DNA from: Streptomyces sp. SDr-06
GTDB lineage: Bacteria; Actinomycetota; Actinomycetes; Streptomycetales; Streptomycetaceae
Assembly (NCBI RefSeq): GCF_003324565.1
Contig: NZ_QOLA01000005.1
Span: forward strand, 336,293 to 400,292
Direction of reading: 5' to 3'
Length of the DNA stretch: 64,000 bases
In this document: piece by piece, positions 9,093 through 17,729 of the stretch
Layout: each line of letters begins with the position of its first letter
Position numbering within the stretch: the stretch's first letter is position 1
Notes under the pieces: model-generated
The model's input: the letters and a program-made list of their open reading frames with translations, nothing else
Database searches by the model: none
Told to the model about the DNA's origin: nothing
Translations under genes and position numbers: made by a program

Positions 9093-9758
9093 ATGGCCAT
9101 CGATCCAGGACCTCTGGTACCCGACTATTTCGTCAAGAAATTTGAGGACACCGAGAAGGAGCACAGCACATACAACAAGAAGATCAATGACGTCAGCTTC
9201 GCGGTCAACGGCCTCGGCCTGACGGTGAACGGCTGGGCCAACACCATCAGTGCACTGAGTTCAAGCGTTGAGGGGGTGAAGGTTGGGCTGGGCGCCCTAG
9301 CCCTCGGCTTCACCCCTGTGAAGATTGACGGCGCGCTGCTGAAGGTGGACGAGAAGGGGATCGTCTTCGCCGGGAAGCAGAAATGGACCTGGCCCCATGC
9401 CAGGGATGATAAACAGAAGCAGGAAGCTGCGGACAAGCGGGCAACCAAGATCCACGGAAAGCTCAACAAGTCCGGAGAGAACGCGCAAAGCAGCGTGGCT
9501 GCGGCCCGACTTGACCCTCGCGACACCGAAAAGGTGAGGAAAGCGAGGGAGGATGTCGCAGCGTTCCGTACCGCGTACTACAACGCGCGGCCTGAAATAC
9601 AACGGGCCCAACGAATGCGGGACGAGGCGAAGGCGGCAGAAGACGCCACCAAGCGGGCCCGGGAAAGAGTCCAACAAGACACGCGAGCGATCGGCCAGAC
9701 CGTTCAGAGCCTGGGACGGCAGATCGCAACTCTTGAAAGCGAGCTGGTCGGGCACTGA
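9093..9758 (+). CDS. Hypothetical protein with C-terminal coiled coil, in the tail operon
   Basis: 221 residues, ATG preceded by GAGGTGA. The first ~90 residues look like a mixed alpha/beta domain (FAVNGLGLTVNGWANTISAL; VKIDGALLKVDEKGIVFAGK). The remainder, from about residue 105, is charged and helical (KVRKAREDVAAFRTAYYNA; RERVQQDTRAIGQTVQSLGR), likely a coiled coil. Third-position A/T is higher than in the flanking tail genes, as for the neighbouring DUF3592 gene, so both probably came together. No family recognised. It could be a tail-associated structural or cargo protein; the coiled coil would fit association with the tape measure. Confidence 0.6.
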   Translation: MAIDPGPLVPDYFVKKFEDTEKEHSTYNKKINDVSFAVNGLGLTVNGWANTISALSSSVEGVKVGLGALALGFTPVKIDGALLKVDEKGIVFAGKQKWTWPHARDDKQKQEAADKRATKIHGKLNKSGENAQSSVAAARLDPRDTEKVRKAREDVAAFRTAYYNARPEIQRAQRMRDEAKAAEDATKRARERVQQDTRAIGQTVQSLGRQIATLESELVGH

Positions 9759-9812
9759 TTAAAGCCCGCTCCAGCCCTCCGGACATCGCGAGAGAGCCGA
9801 TCGGAATAAGAC

Positions 9813-10877
9813 ATGTCACTAGTCCAATCCCTAACCCGAGCCTCCAGCTCCCTAAAGGGATTCAAAACAGGAATAGACGGCGCCGGCCGCTCCGCCGGGG
9901 CGCTCGGCAGGCAGGCCGGGGCGGCCCAGGCCGGGGTGGGGCGGATCAAGGGGGCCGCTCAGCAGTCCGCCAAGGAGCTCAAGGGGATGAAGACCGCCGC
10001 CGACCAGGCGGCGAAGTCCGTCGGGAAGGTCGGCAAGGACGCCGGGACCGGCGGGGTCTCCATGGGGAAGCTCCAGGGCGGCCTCAAGAAGGCCGACGGG
10101 GGGTTCAAGGGGCTCAACAAGGCCATGAAGGGCAACGTCATCGGGATGCTGCTCGAACTCTTCGCCCCGCTGATCGAGAAGGTCGTCGCCATGGCGACCA
10201 AGTCGAAGGCGATGCAGAAGATCATGAAGGTGGCCTTCGACGTGATCGGCAAGGTGGTCGACACCGTCATGAAGGCGATCGGGCCCCTCATGAAGAGCAC
10301 CGGGAAGATCATTTCGAGCGTCTGGAACGGGATCAAGGGGGCGATCCTGCCCATCGCGCTGTGGATCGCCAGCTTCATCCCCGGCGCGTTCGACACCGTC
10401 AAGAACGCCCTGTCGAGCGCCTGGGGCGGGCTCTCCCGGTTCGCGGGCGGGGTGTTCGACGGGATCCTGTCGGCGGTGAAGTCGCCGCTCAACATGGTCA
10501 TCGGGCTCATCAACTCCGCCATCGGCGCCCTCAACGGCATCCACGTCTCGATCCCCGGCTGGGTCCCGCTCGTCGGCGGCAAGACCTTCGGCGTGAACAT
10601 CCCGCGCATCCCGATGCTCGCGGAGGGCGGCATCGTCGCTCCGCGCAGCGGAGGCGTGCCCGCGATCGTGGCCGAGGCGGGCGAGGCGGAGGCGGTCCTG
10701 CCGCTGTCCCGACTCGACCGCCTGCTGAGCCGTACCGCGGCCCGTGCCGCTGCCGCCCCGGTCGGGTCCAACGGCCACGGCGACGGGTTCCACATCGAGA
10801 ACTACTACGCCACCCAGAACACCGACCCCCAGGACACCGCCCGTGCCCTGCTCTTCCTCGCCAAGGCGCGCGGATGA
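9813..10877 (+). CDS. Tail tape-measure protein 1 (short)
   Basis: 354 residues. The N-terminal half is rich in Ala/Gly/Lys/Gln and helical (GALGRQAGAAQAGVGRIKGA). The middle has hydrophobic amphipathic stretches (GNVIGMLLELFAPLIEKVVA; GAILPIALWIASFIPGAFD) as in tape-measure proteins that insert into membranes on release. The C-terminus has the conserved IPMLAEGGIVAP and AEAGEAEAVLPLSRLDRLL block found at the ends of actinophage tape measures. It is very short for the family, which implies a tail of the order of 50 nm if the usual ruler proportion holds. Located directly before a paralogue. No lysozyme or peptidase domain is visible. Confidence 0.8.
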   Translation: MSLVQSLTRASSSLKGFKTGIDGAGRSAGALGRQAGAAQAGVGRIKGAAQQSAKELKGMKTAADQAAKSVGKVGKDAGTGGVSMGKLQGGLKKADGGFKGLNKAMKGNVIGMLLELFAPLIEKVVAMATKSKAMQKIMKVAFDVIGKVVDTVMKAIGPLMKSTGKIISSVWNGIKGAILPIALWIASFIPGAFDTVKNALSSAWGGLSRFAGGVFDGILSAVKSPLNMVIGLINSAIGALNGIHVSIPGWVPLVGGKTFGVNIPRIPMLAEGGIVAPRSGGVPAIVAEAGEAEAVLPLSRLDRLLSRTAARAAAAPVGSNGHGDGFHIENYYATQNTDPQDTARALLFLAKARG

Positions 10878-10916
10878 GCCGGCCAACGCCTCCGCGTTCC
10901 CGAAGGGAGGACCGCC

Positions 10917-12077
10917 ATGGCCGCGGCCCAGCCGCATCCGCTCGCCAACTCCAGCGGCGCCTTCCGTAGCTTCGGCGGATCGGCGGGCCAGGCCGCCCGG
11001 GCCGCCGCAAGCGCCACGACCGGTCTCACCGGTGCGGCCCGCGCCGTCGACCGGATCAGGGCCTCCGCCGCGCAGACCGGGAAGATCCTCAAGCAGTTCG
11101 CGACCGGAGCCGATGCCGCCGGTCGCGCGGTGGGCGCGCTGGGGCGGCAGGCACCCGGGGCCCACACCGGCGTCCTGAAGGTGAAGTCCGGCGCCCGGGG
11201 CGCCACCCGCGAACTCAAGAACCTGAAGCGGAACTCCGACCTCAGCGCCAAGTCCCTCGGCATCGTGGGCAAGGGGTCCGGCGCGCTCGGCAAGGTCGCC
11301 ACGATCCTCGGCGGCAATCTGAAGATCGCCGGTGCGGTGATGACCACGGTGAACCTGGTCATGAAGGCCAACCCCTGGGTCCTGGTCGTCACCCTGCTGG
11401 CCCCCTTCGCGGAACAGCTCATCGAGTTCGCGCTCGACTCCGAGCTCGGGCGGCAGATCATGGAGACGGTGTTCGCCGACGTCGGGGGCCTCATCGAGAC
11501 CGCCCTGACCTACGTCGCCCCCGTCATCACCGGCTATCTGACCGTCGTCCTCGGGTTCTGGAAAGGCCTGGCCCAGGTCCTGAAGCCCGCCGTCGGCTGG
11601 ATCACCAAGTCCCTTCCCGGCGGCTTCCGTTCCGTCAACTCCGCGATGGAGAGGGCCCTGCACGGCATGGGCGGCTTCCTGGAGAGCGGCTTCCAGATGG
11701 CCGTCGGCGTCATCAAGGGCCCCATCAACGGGCTCATCGCCTTCGCCAACTGGGTCATCGACGGCCTCAACAAGCTGAGCTTCGACTTCCTCGGCAAGCA
11801 CTTCGGCGTCGACCTCGACAAGATCCCGATGCTCGCCGCGGGCGGGGTCGTCACACCCCGTACCGAAGGCGTTCCGGTGATCCTCGCCGAGGCGGGCGAG
11901 GCCGAGGTCGTGCTGCCGCTGTCCAGGCTCGACACGCTGCTCGCCCGCACCGCCGAAGCGGCCCGCACCGGGCGGACCGGCGCCCGGGCGCCCCGCATCG
12001 AGCACTACCACGAGCCCGAGGGCCGCGGCTCGTACGGCATCGCCGAGGAACTGCTCTTCCTGGCGCACACGACGTAA
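10917..12077 (+). CDS. Tail tape-measure protein 2 (paralogue)
   Basis: 386 residues, ATG preceded by AAGGGAGGACC. It has the same architecture as the upstream tape measure: Ala/Gly-rich helical start, hydrophobic central helices (NPWVLVVTLLAPFAEQLIEF; YVAPVITGYLTVVLGFW) and the C-terminal block IPMLAAGGVVTPRTEGVPVI with AEAGEAEVVLPLSRLDTLLA. The two share the C-terminal block and the final LLFLA motif, so they arose by duplication. Whether both are used in one particle, alternate, or one is an accessory is unknown. A tail with two tandem short tape measures is unusual. Confidence 0.8.
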   Translation: MAAAQPHPLANSSGAFRSFGGSAGQAARAAASATTGLTGAARAVDRIRASAAQTGKILKQFATGADAAGRAVGALGRQAPGAHTGVLKVKSGARGATRELKNLKRNSDLSAKSLGIVGKGSGALGKVATILGGNLKIAGAVMTTVNLVMKANPWVLVVTLLAPFAEQLIEFALDSELGRQIMETVFADVGGLIETALTYVAPVITGYLTVVLGFWKGLAQVLKPAVGWITKSLPGGFRSVNSAMERALHGMGGFLESGFQMAVGVIKGPINGLIAFANWVIDGLNKLSFDFLGKHFGVDLDKIPMLAAGGVVTPRTEGVPVILAEAGEAEVVLPLSRLDTLLARTAEAARTGRTGARAPRIEHYHEPEGRGSYGIAEELLFLAHTT

Positions 12078-12102
12078 CCGAGAAGGTGAGGGCCAACCAC
12101 GC

Positions 12103-13158
12103 ATGCCCCCAATACAGTTGACCACCACGACCGAACCCCCCGGCTCACTGATCACCCGCGACGGGCAGATCCAGTGGGCCGGGCTTCTTTTCGGGCCCGG
12201 CACCGACTACGAGATAGCCGACAGCGGTCTCACCGGCTGGTCCGACCTGCCCGGCCTCGACAGCGGCGACGTCCTGCGCCCCGACCAGCACGGCGCCTGG
12301 CCCGGCGCCCAGTGGTCGCAGCCCCGTACCGTCACCGCGTCCGTATGGCTGCTGCCCGACCAGCGGGAACAGGCGGCCGCCGTGGCGCAGCGGTTCCGCG
12401 CCGCGACCTCGGTGCACTCCGGTGAGCAGTGGCTCGCGGTACGGCTGCACGGCGAGACGCTGGCCGTGCGGGCCCGGATCAGCCAGCGGTCCATTCCGCA
12501 CGACCGCATGTACGTCACCCGGGGGGCCGCCAAGGCCGCCGTGCAGTGGGTCTGCGCCGACCCGCGCCGCTTCTCCCTCGACGTGCTGTCCGCGCGCACC
12601 GGGCTTCCGCTGCCCGAGACGGGTCTGACCTGGGAGCGGCCGCCCGCCCAGGTTCCCGACCCCAACCAGCCCCCGCCGAAGCCCGACGAGGAAACTCGGC
12701 CGGGAACCGGTACCGCACCGGTCCTCGCGCCCGCCGCGGGGCCGCGGACACCCGACCCCGCGTCCGGTCTCGCCTGGCCGCTCGGCTGGGGCACGGCCCG
12801 GTCCACCGGACTCATCACCGCGTTCAACAGCGGCGACGCCCCGGCCAACCCGGTGATCGAGTTCCGCGGCCCGGTCCGCAAGCCGTCGCTGACCCGGCTC
12901 GCCGACGGTCTGCGCCTGGAGTACGACATCGCGCTGGCCGCGTCCGACGTGCTCACCGTCGACACCGGCGCGGGCACCGTGCTGCTCAACGGCACCGCCT
13001 CGCGCATCCACACGGCCTCGGCCTGGTCCACGCCCGAGCAGCTCTTCCAGCTGGAGCCGGGCCAGAGCACGTTCGGCTTCCGCTGCGCGGCGGGCTCGGC
13101 CGCCCCCGCCGGGCCCCAGCCGTCGGCGACGGTCACCTGGCGCAACGCCCACTGGTAG
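12103..13158 (+). CDS. Distal tail (Dit-like) protein
   Basis: 351 residues. The position directly after the tape measures and before a Gp37-like gene is that of the siphophage distal tail protein, which forms the hub joining tube and tip. The N-terminal region carries a beta-rich domain with RDGQIQWAGLLFGPGTDYEI and later ARISQRSIPHDRMYVTRGAA, typical of actinophage Dit proteins. A proline-rich linker near residue 190 (NQPPPKPDEETRPG) precedes a C-terminal beta-sandwich ending TWRNAHW. Family assigned from order and pattern. Confidence 0.7.
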   Translation: MPPIQLTTTTEPPGSLITRDGQIQWAGLLFGPGTDYEIADSGLTGWSDLPGLDSGDVLRPDQHGAWPGAQWSQPRTVTASVWLLPDQREQAAAVAQRFRAATSVHSGEQWLAVRLHGETLAVRARISQRSIPHDRMYVTRGAAKAAVQWVCADPRRFSLDVLSARTGLPLPETGLTWERPPAQVPDPNQPPPKPDEETRPGTGTAPVLAPAAGPRTPDPASGLAWPLGWGTARSTGLITAFNSGDAPANPVIEFRGPVRKPSLTRLADGLRLEYDIALAASDVLTVDTGAGTVLLNGTASRIHTASAWSTPEQLFQLEPGQSTFGFRCAAGSAAPAGPQPSATVTWRNAHW

Positions 13159-13200
13159 ACCGCCCGCACCTCAACTCCCGTACACCACCAAGGAGATCGC

Positions 13201-14313
13201 ATGAACATCGGCAGTGCCTGGCTGCTCAACAGCACCGACGGCAACGGCGGTCAGTCCCGGCTCGACACCCGGCTGGCCCCGATCGGCACCATGGCCCCCG
13301 ACGGCCCGCTCGCCACCCGGAGCGGCGTGATCCCCGGCTCGCCCGAGGGCCAGTTCCTCATGTCCGGTCTGTACGTCTTCGGCGAGACGGCGGGCATGAG
13401 CGCGCTCGTCGCGCCGGGCCGGGCCGTGATCCAGGGCCGGGCCGGCGCGGGCGCCTACCCCGTCTACATCGCCGAGTACACGAGCCTCACCTTCCTGGAC
13501 GGCGACCCGGGCCTGCCGCGCGTCGACCTCGTCGTGGTGCGGGTGTACGACGACGTGGGCAAGACCGCCGCCGTTCTCGAAGTCGTCCAGGGCGACTACG
13601 CCGCCTCGCCCGTCGCCCCCAAAGTGCCGGAGGCGGCCCTCGCGCTCGCCGAGGTGAAGGTGCCGGCCGGGGCCTCGGCGGGCAGCGGCGGCATCGACTG
13701 GGCCACCGCCGTGAAGGACCTGCGTCGCCCCACCGCGTCCGTCGGCGGCATCATCCCCGCGGGCGGCCCCGCCTACCGCGGCTCCTACCCCGGCCAGTAC
13801 CGCGACAACGGCGGCAGCCTGGAGCGCTGGAACGGCACGGAGTGGCGGCCCTACCCGGAGCCGCGCCCGGGCTGGCAGGACTACACCCCGGCCTGGGGCC
13901 AGGCCACCGCCGGCGCCCCGGTCCCGAAGATCGGCAACGGTTCGCTGTGGGGCCGGTACATCAAGGACGGCCCGATCGTTCACTTCCAGGCCGCTCTCGC
14001 CATCGGGTCGACCAGCACCTGGGGAGGCCCCGGCAGGAACGGCAACTGGTACCTGACGCTCCCGGTCCGCCCGGCGGGTCCGCGCGGCCTGACCGTCAAC
14101 TTCCGCGCCCGCACCGGCGGCGACCCCGGCGGCTACTTCTACGGCGGCGCCGAGACGAGCACCGCCTACCACCCCAACGGCGTGGCCCGTAACTGGTCCA
14201 CCATCCAGCCCAGCGGCAAGGCCACCGGCGTCTGGGTCGACGCCGACGACCCGATGCCGCCGGTGCCCGGCAGCTGGTACGAGGTGTGGGGCACCTACGA
14301 GGTCGCCCCGTGA
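13201..14313 (+). CDS. Tail tip / receptor-binding protein
   Basis: 370 residues from an ATG preceded by AAGGAG. Residues ~1-170 form a beta-rich domain with a phage baseplate look (GRAVIQGRAGAGAYPVYIAE; GLPRVDLVVVRVYDD). Residues ~210-370 start with PGWQDYTPAWGQATAGAPVPKI, a module used at the end of many actinophage minor tail proteins, with GRYIKDGPIVHFQA and a beta-strand rich end. This suggests a fibre or receptor-binding role. Its stop overlaps the next gene (GTGA). Confidence 0.65.
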   Translation: MNIGSAWLLNSTDGNGGQSRLDTRLAPIGTMAPDGPLATRSGVIPGSPEGQFLMSGLYVFGETAGMSALVAPGRAVIQGRAGAGAYPVYIAEYTSLTFLDGDPGLPRVDLVVVRVYDDVGKTAAVLEVVQGDYAASPVAPKVPEAALALAEVKVPAGASAGSGGIDWATAVKDLRRPTASVGGIIPAGGPAYRGSYPGQYRDNGGSLERWNGTEWRPYPEPRPGWQDYTPAWGQATAGAPVPKIGNGSLWGRYIKDGPIVHFQAALAIGSTSTWGGPGRNGNWYLTLPVRPAGPRGLTVNFRARTGGDPGGYFYGGAETSTAYHPNGVARNWSTIQPSGKATGVWVDADDPMPPVPGSWYEVWGTYEVAP

Positions 14314-15440
14314 ACCGGGTGATGCCGACGGGCGAGGTCACCTACCGCGCCCTGTTCTGCGACCTGCGCACCGACCGGGTCATCGACGCGCTGCCGCTCA
14401 CCGAGGTCGAGTTCGACGACTTCATCGGCAAGCCGGGGCAGCTGCGCGCCACCGTGCCGCTGCCCGACCCGGCGCTCGCGCGGCGAGCCCGCGAGGCGCT
14501 CCGGCCCGGCCGCACCGCGGTCTGGCTGGAGCGCGGCTCCGACATCTGGTGGGGCGGCATCCTGTGGACCTGCACACCGGCCGGCGACGAGCGCGGCCGT
14601 CTGGAGGTGCAGATCCAGGCGGGCACCTTCGGCTCCTACCTCGACCACCGCATCCTCTCCGGCGACCTGGCCTTCCCAGCACCCGGCACCGACCAGTTCG
14701 ACATCGCCCGCGCGCTGGTGCGGCACGTCCAGGAGCAGCCCGGCGGCGACATCGGGATCGTCCTCGACGACGACCTGTCGGGCGTGCTCGGCACCCATGC
14801 CTATGCCCGCACCGACCTCGCCCGGGTCGGCGAGCTGATCGACGCGCTCGCCGCACTCCAGTACGGCTTCGAGTGGCGCGTCCAGTGCTACCGCGACTCC
14901 GAGACCGGCGCCCGGGTCAAAAAGCTCCAGCTGGGCCACCCGAAGATCCGTACCGGCTCGGTGCCGATCGTCCTGGACCGGCCGGGGCCGGTGCTCACCT
15001 ACAGCCTGCCGACAGACTCGACCGTGCAGGCCAACGTGTGGCTGGCCCGAGGCGAGACGGCGAACAACAACAACGCCGCGGCCTCGCTCCCCCAGCTGGC
15101 CGACCCCGCCATCGCCGCCGACGACCTGGAGGCGGGGTGGCCCCGGCTCGAAGGTTCCTCGGACCACAGCGGGGTCTCGGACAAGGCCGTCCTGGACAGC
15201 CTGGCCCGGGCCGAACTGGCCCGGGCCAGGCGCCCGCAGGTGATCCCCGAGGTCACCATCCGCGTCGACGGCCGCATTACCCCCGCCCTCATCGGCTCGT
15301 CGGTGCTGCTGCGCATCCGCGACGGCTGGCACCAGGACGGCACCGACCCGCGCCACCGGGTCGTCGGCCTGACCGTGACACCGCCAGGGCGCGGTCGCGG
15401 CGAGACCGCCAAGCTCTATCTGGAACCGGAGGACGCCTGA
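14310..15440 (+). CDS. Siphovirus ReqiPepy6 Gp37-like tail protein
   Basis: 376 residues from a GTG that overlaps the previous stop; an ATG four codons later is an alternative. The sequence begins with a beta-rich domain (TYRALFCDLRTDRVIDALPL; VEFDDFIGKPGQLRATVPLP), characteristic of the family named after phage ReqiPepy6 Gp37, which lies after Dit in actinophages and belongs to the tail tip (Tal-like position). The C-terminal region contains ARAELARARRPQVIPEVTIR and RVVGLTVTPPGRGRGETAKL, also seen in the family. It likely forms the tip hub. Confidence 0.8.
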   Translation: MNRVMPTGEVTYRALFCDLRTDRVIDALPLTEVEFDDFIGKPGQLRATVPLPDPALARRAREALRPGRTAVWLERGSDIWWGGILWTCTPAGDERGRLEVQIQAGTFGSYLDHRILSGDLAFPAPGTDQFDIARALVRHVQEQPGGDIGIVLDDDLSGVLGTHAYARTDLARVGELIDALAALQYGFEWRVQCYRDSETGARVKKLQLGHPKIRTGSVPIVLDRPGPVLTYSLPTDSTVQANVWLARGETANNNNAAASLPQLADPAIAADDLEAGWPRLEGSSDHSGVSDKAVLDSLARAELARARRPQVIPEVTIRVDGRITPALIGSSVLLRIRDGWHQDGTDPRHRVVGLTVTPPGRGRGETAKLYLEPEDA

Positions 15441-16153
15441 TGGCCGCGATCCCCACCGATCTCCTGGACCGCATCCGCGGACTGGAGCGCCAGGTCCGCG
15501 CCCTGATGGGCAGCGCCAACACCCGGCCCGCCATGGACCGGATCAGCGGCGGCAACGTCGTCATCAGCGACGGCGGGCAGCTCGCGGTGCGCAACCGCGA
15601 CGAGCAGAAGGGCGCCGAGCTCCTCTACATCGGCCAGGTCGCACCGGCCCGGCCCGGCGGCGAGGAGCAGCAGGGCTTCTTCGTGCGGCGCGACGACGGT
15701 TCCAAGGCTCTCACCGTGCACGCCGACGCCCCCGATCTCCAGCCCAACCAGTCGGTGAAGGTCTTCGACCGCAAGGGCAACGCGCTGTTCGCCGACGACA
15801 CCGGCGGCGAGGGCCTGGCCCGCCCCTACATCCCGTATCCGCTGCCCACCCCGGAGGACACCGGCCGCTGGGAGGCCACCTCGGCCGCCGAGTGGACCAC
15901 CCTCTACAACGGCAACGCCATCGCCCAACACCCGTACCTGTACTGCCTGATCGCGGCGACGCCGGGAGGCGAGGTCCGGCTGCTCGTCAACGGCGTCCAG
16001 GTCGGGCCGAGCGCCACGGGAACGCTGGAGTTCACCGCGCCGATCGGCGCCGCGTACGACAGCCCCGTCACCTTCCTGGTGCAGGCCCGGGCCGGGGCGC
16101 CCGGCGCGACCGTCCGCTGTTCGCCCCGCGCGCTGTACGGCGTCAAGTCCTGA
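15440..16153 (+). CDS. Minor tail protein
   Basis: 237 residues; ATG overlaps the previous stop (TGATG). A short N-terminal coiled coil (PTDLLDRIRGLERQVRALMG) is followed by the GGNVVISDGGQLAVRN motif repeated in actinophage minor tail proteins, then a C-terminal beta-rich domain (ATPGGEVRLLVNGVQVGPSA; SPVTFLVQARAGAPGATVRC). It probably trimerises through the N-terminal helix and attaches to the tip. No enzymatic motif. Confidence 0.65.
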   Translation: MAAIPTDLLDRIRGLERQVRALMGSANTRPAMDRISGGNVVISDGGQLAVRNRDEQKGAELLYIGQVAPARPGGEEQQGFFVRRDDGSKALTVHADAPDLQPNQSVKVFDRKGNALFADDTGGEGLARPYIPYPLPTPEDTGRWEATSAAEWTTLYNGNAIAQHPYLYCLIAATPGGEVRLLVNGVQVGPSATGTLEFTAPIGAAYDSPVTFLVQARAGAPGATVRCSPRALYGVKS

Positions 16154-16201
16154 CGCCGCGACCGTCCCCCTCTCCTGACCCCCAGTTCTAGGAGCCCCTC
16201 C

Positions 16202-17653
16202 GTGTTGCCCTCCACCATTCCCACGGTGACCGTCACCGCCCGCTACCTCACCCCGGCGGGCCTCGCCCTGAGCGGCACGGTCACCTTCAGCGCCCCCACC
16301 CTGCTCACGCACACCGCGAGCGATGTCATCCTGGGCGGCCCGATCGTCGCCCAGCTCGACACCGACGGCCGGATCAAGGCGGTCCTGCCGGCCACCGACG
16401 CGCCGGGCATGAATCCGGTCACGTGGCAGTACACGGTGACCGAGCAGCTCTCCGGCCTGTCCGCCAACCGCACGTACAGCATCGTGCTCCCGGCCGCCCA
16501 GACCGTCGTCGACCTGGCCGACCTCGCGCCCGCCGATCCGCGGGCCCCGGAGTACGTGGCCGTGCCCGGGCCGCCGGGACCCGCCGGTGCGCAGGGCCCG
16601 GCGGGACCCGCGGGCGCGCCCGGCGCCGTGCGGTCCGTGAACGGCAAGGGCACCGCCGACATCGTGCTCACGCCCACCGACGTGCAGGCCGTGCCCGCTG
16701 CCTCGGTCGGCGCCGCGAACGGAGTGGCCGCGCTCGACGCGGCCGGCCGGGTGCCCGTCACCCAGCTGCCGCCCGGCACGGTCGACCCGGTGTCGTCGGT
16801 CAACGGCAGGAAGGGCGCGGTCGTCCTGAGCGCGGCCGACGTCAACGCACTGGACCAGGCCGCCGGAGATCTGCGCTACGTGCGCCCCGAGGGCATTCCG
16901 GTGCAGTCGGTCAACGACCGCACCGGCAAGGTCGTCCTGGACGCCGTCGCGGTCGGCGCCGCCCCGCTGGGCTCGGCGGTCCTGCTGAGCGGGGCGCAGA
17001 GCATCGACGGTGCCAAGACGTTCACCGCCGTGCCCTCCTCGGCGGCCCCGCCCACCGCCCCGGCCCATCTGGCGCGCAAGGAGTACGTCGACGCGGTCGC
17101 CACCCCGGGCAGCTGGGCCCCCGGCGACCTCGGCTTCAAGGCCTGGGGCTTCGACCCGGCCACGACGTCGGGCAACCGCTCGCAGTACTGCGGGGCGGGC
17201 TCCGTCTACCTCATGGGCATCCGCCTCAACACCCCGGCCACCGTGAGCAGCGTCGCCTTCTACTGCACCGGCTACGTCGGCGGCACTCTCAGCGAGGCGA
17301 CGTACGCGGGTCTGTACGACGCGAACGGCACCCGCGTGGGTGTCACCGGCTCCCTCAAGGACGTCATCAAGGACGGCGCCACCGCCGTGTGCCCGCTGAC
17401 CAAGGCCTACGACGCCCCGGCCGGCACCTACTGGGTGGCGCTCCTGATCAACGGCCCCACCGAGGCGGGCAAGGGTCCCGCGTTCGCGATGGCGGCGGGC
17501 GCCGGTGAGCGGCCGGCGGGCTCGGCCCGGATGCCGAACGCCTTCGCCCGCTACGGCCGGCTGCCCGCCACCGGCCAGGCCACGCTGCCCACCAGCTTCT
17601 CCCCCAAGTCCGTGGTCACCGACACCAACGCGCTCTGGGCCGCCGTCGCCTGA
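16202..17653 (+). CDS. Tail fibre with collagen-like segment
   Basis: 483 residues from a GTG with AGGAG upstream. The N-terminal domain (~110 residues, TVTVTARYLTPAGLALSGTV) would attach to the tail. It is followed by a short collagen-like Gly-X-Y run (GPPGPAGAQGPAGPAGAPGA, residues ~122-141). Three diverged repeats starting VRSVNGKGTADIVLTPTDVQ, VSSVNGRKGAVVLSAADVNA and VQSVNDRTGKVVLDAVAVGA come next, the shaft repeats of phage fibres. The C-terminal ~150 residues contain WAPGDLGFKAWGFDPATTSG and a possible receptor-binding domain. Likely the host-range determinant of the particle. Confidence 0.75.
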   Translation: MLPSTIPTVTVTARYLTPAGLALSGTVTFSAPTLLTHTASDVILGGPIVAQLDTDGRIKAVLPATDAPGMNPVTWQYTVTEQLSGLSANRTYSIVLPAAQTVVDLADLAPADPRAPEYVAVPGPPGPAGAQGPAGPAGAPGAVRSVNGKGTADIVLTPTDVQAVPAASVGAANGVAALDAAGRVPVTQLPPGTVDPVSSVNGRKGAVVLSAADVNALDQAAGDLRYVRPEGIPVQSVNDRTGKVVLDAVAVGAAPLGSAVLLSGAQSIDGAKTFTAVPSSAAPPTAPAHLARKEYVDAVATPGSWAPGDLGFKAWGFDPATTSGNRSQYCGAGSVYLMGIRLNTPATVSSVAFYCTGYVGGTLSEATYAGLYDANGTRVGVTGSLKDVIKDGATAVCPLTKAYDAPAGTYWVALLINGPTEAGKGPAFAMAAGAGERPAGSARMPNAFARYGRLPATGQATLPTSFSPKSVVTDTNALWAAVA

Positions 17654-17669
17654 CCGGCCCCCGCACCCC

Positions 17670-17703
17670 GAAGGCTCCCCCGGGTCCCGCCCGGGGGGCC
17701 TTC
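17670..17703 (+). terminator. Hairpin between fibre and amidase genes
   Basis: GAAGGCTCCCCCGGG (17670-17684) pairs with CCCGGGGGGCCTTC (17690-17703) with one bulged base. It could partly terminate the structural transcript and lower expression of the lysis genes downstream. Confidence 0.6.
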
Positions 17704-17729
17704 GTCCGTCCCCACCCGAGAGGAACCGC

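Noticed and set aside
9852..12203. A 783-codon minus-strand frame over the tape-measure genes
   Set aside because: The plus strand has the tape-measure features and ribosome sites; the antisense frame has none.
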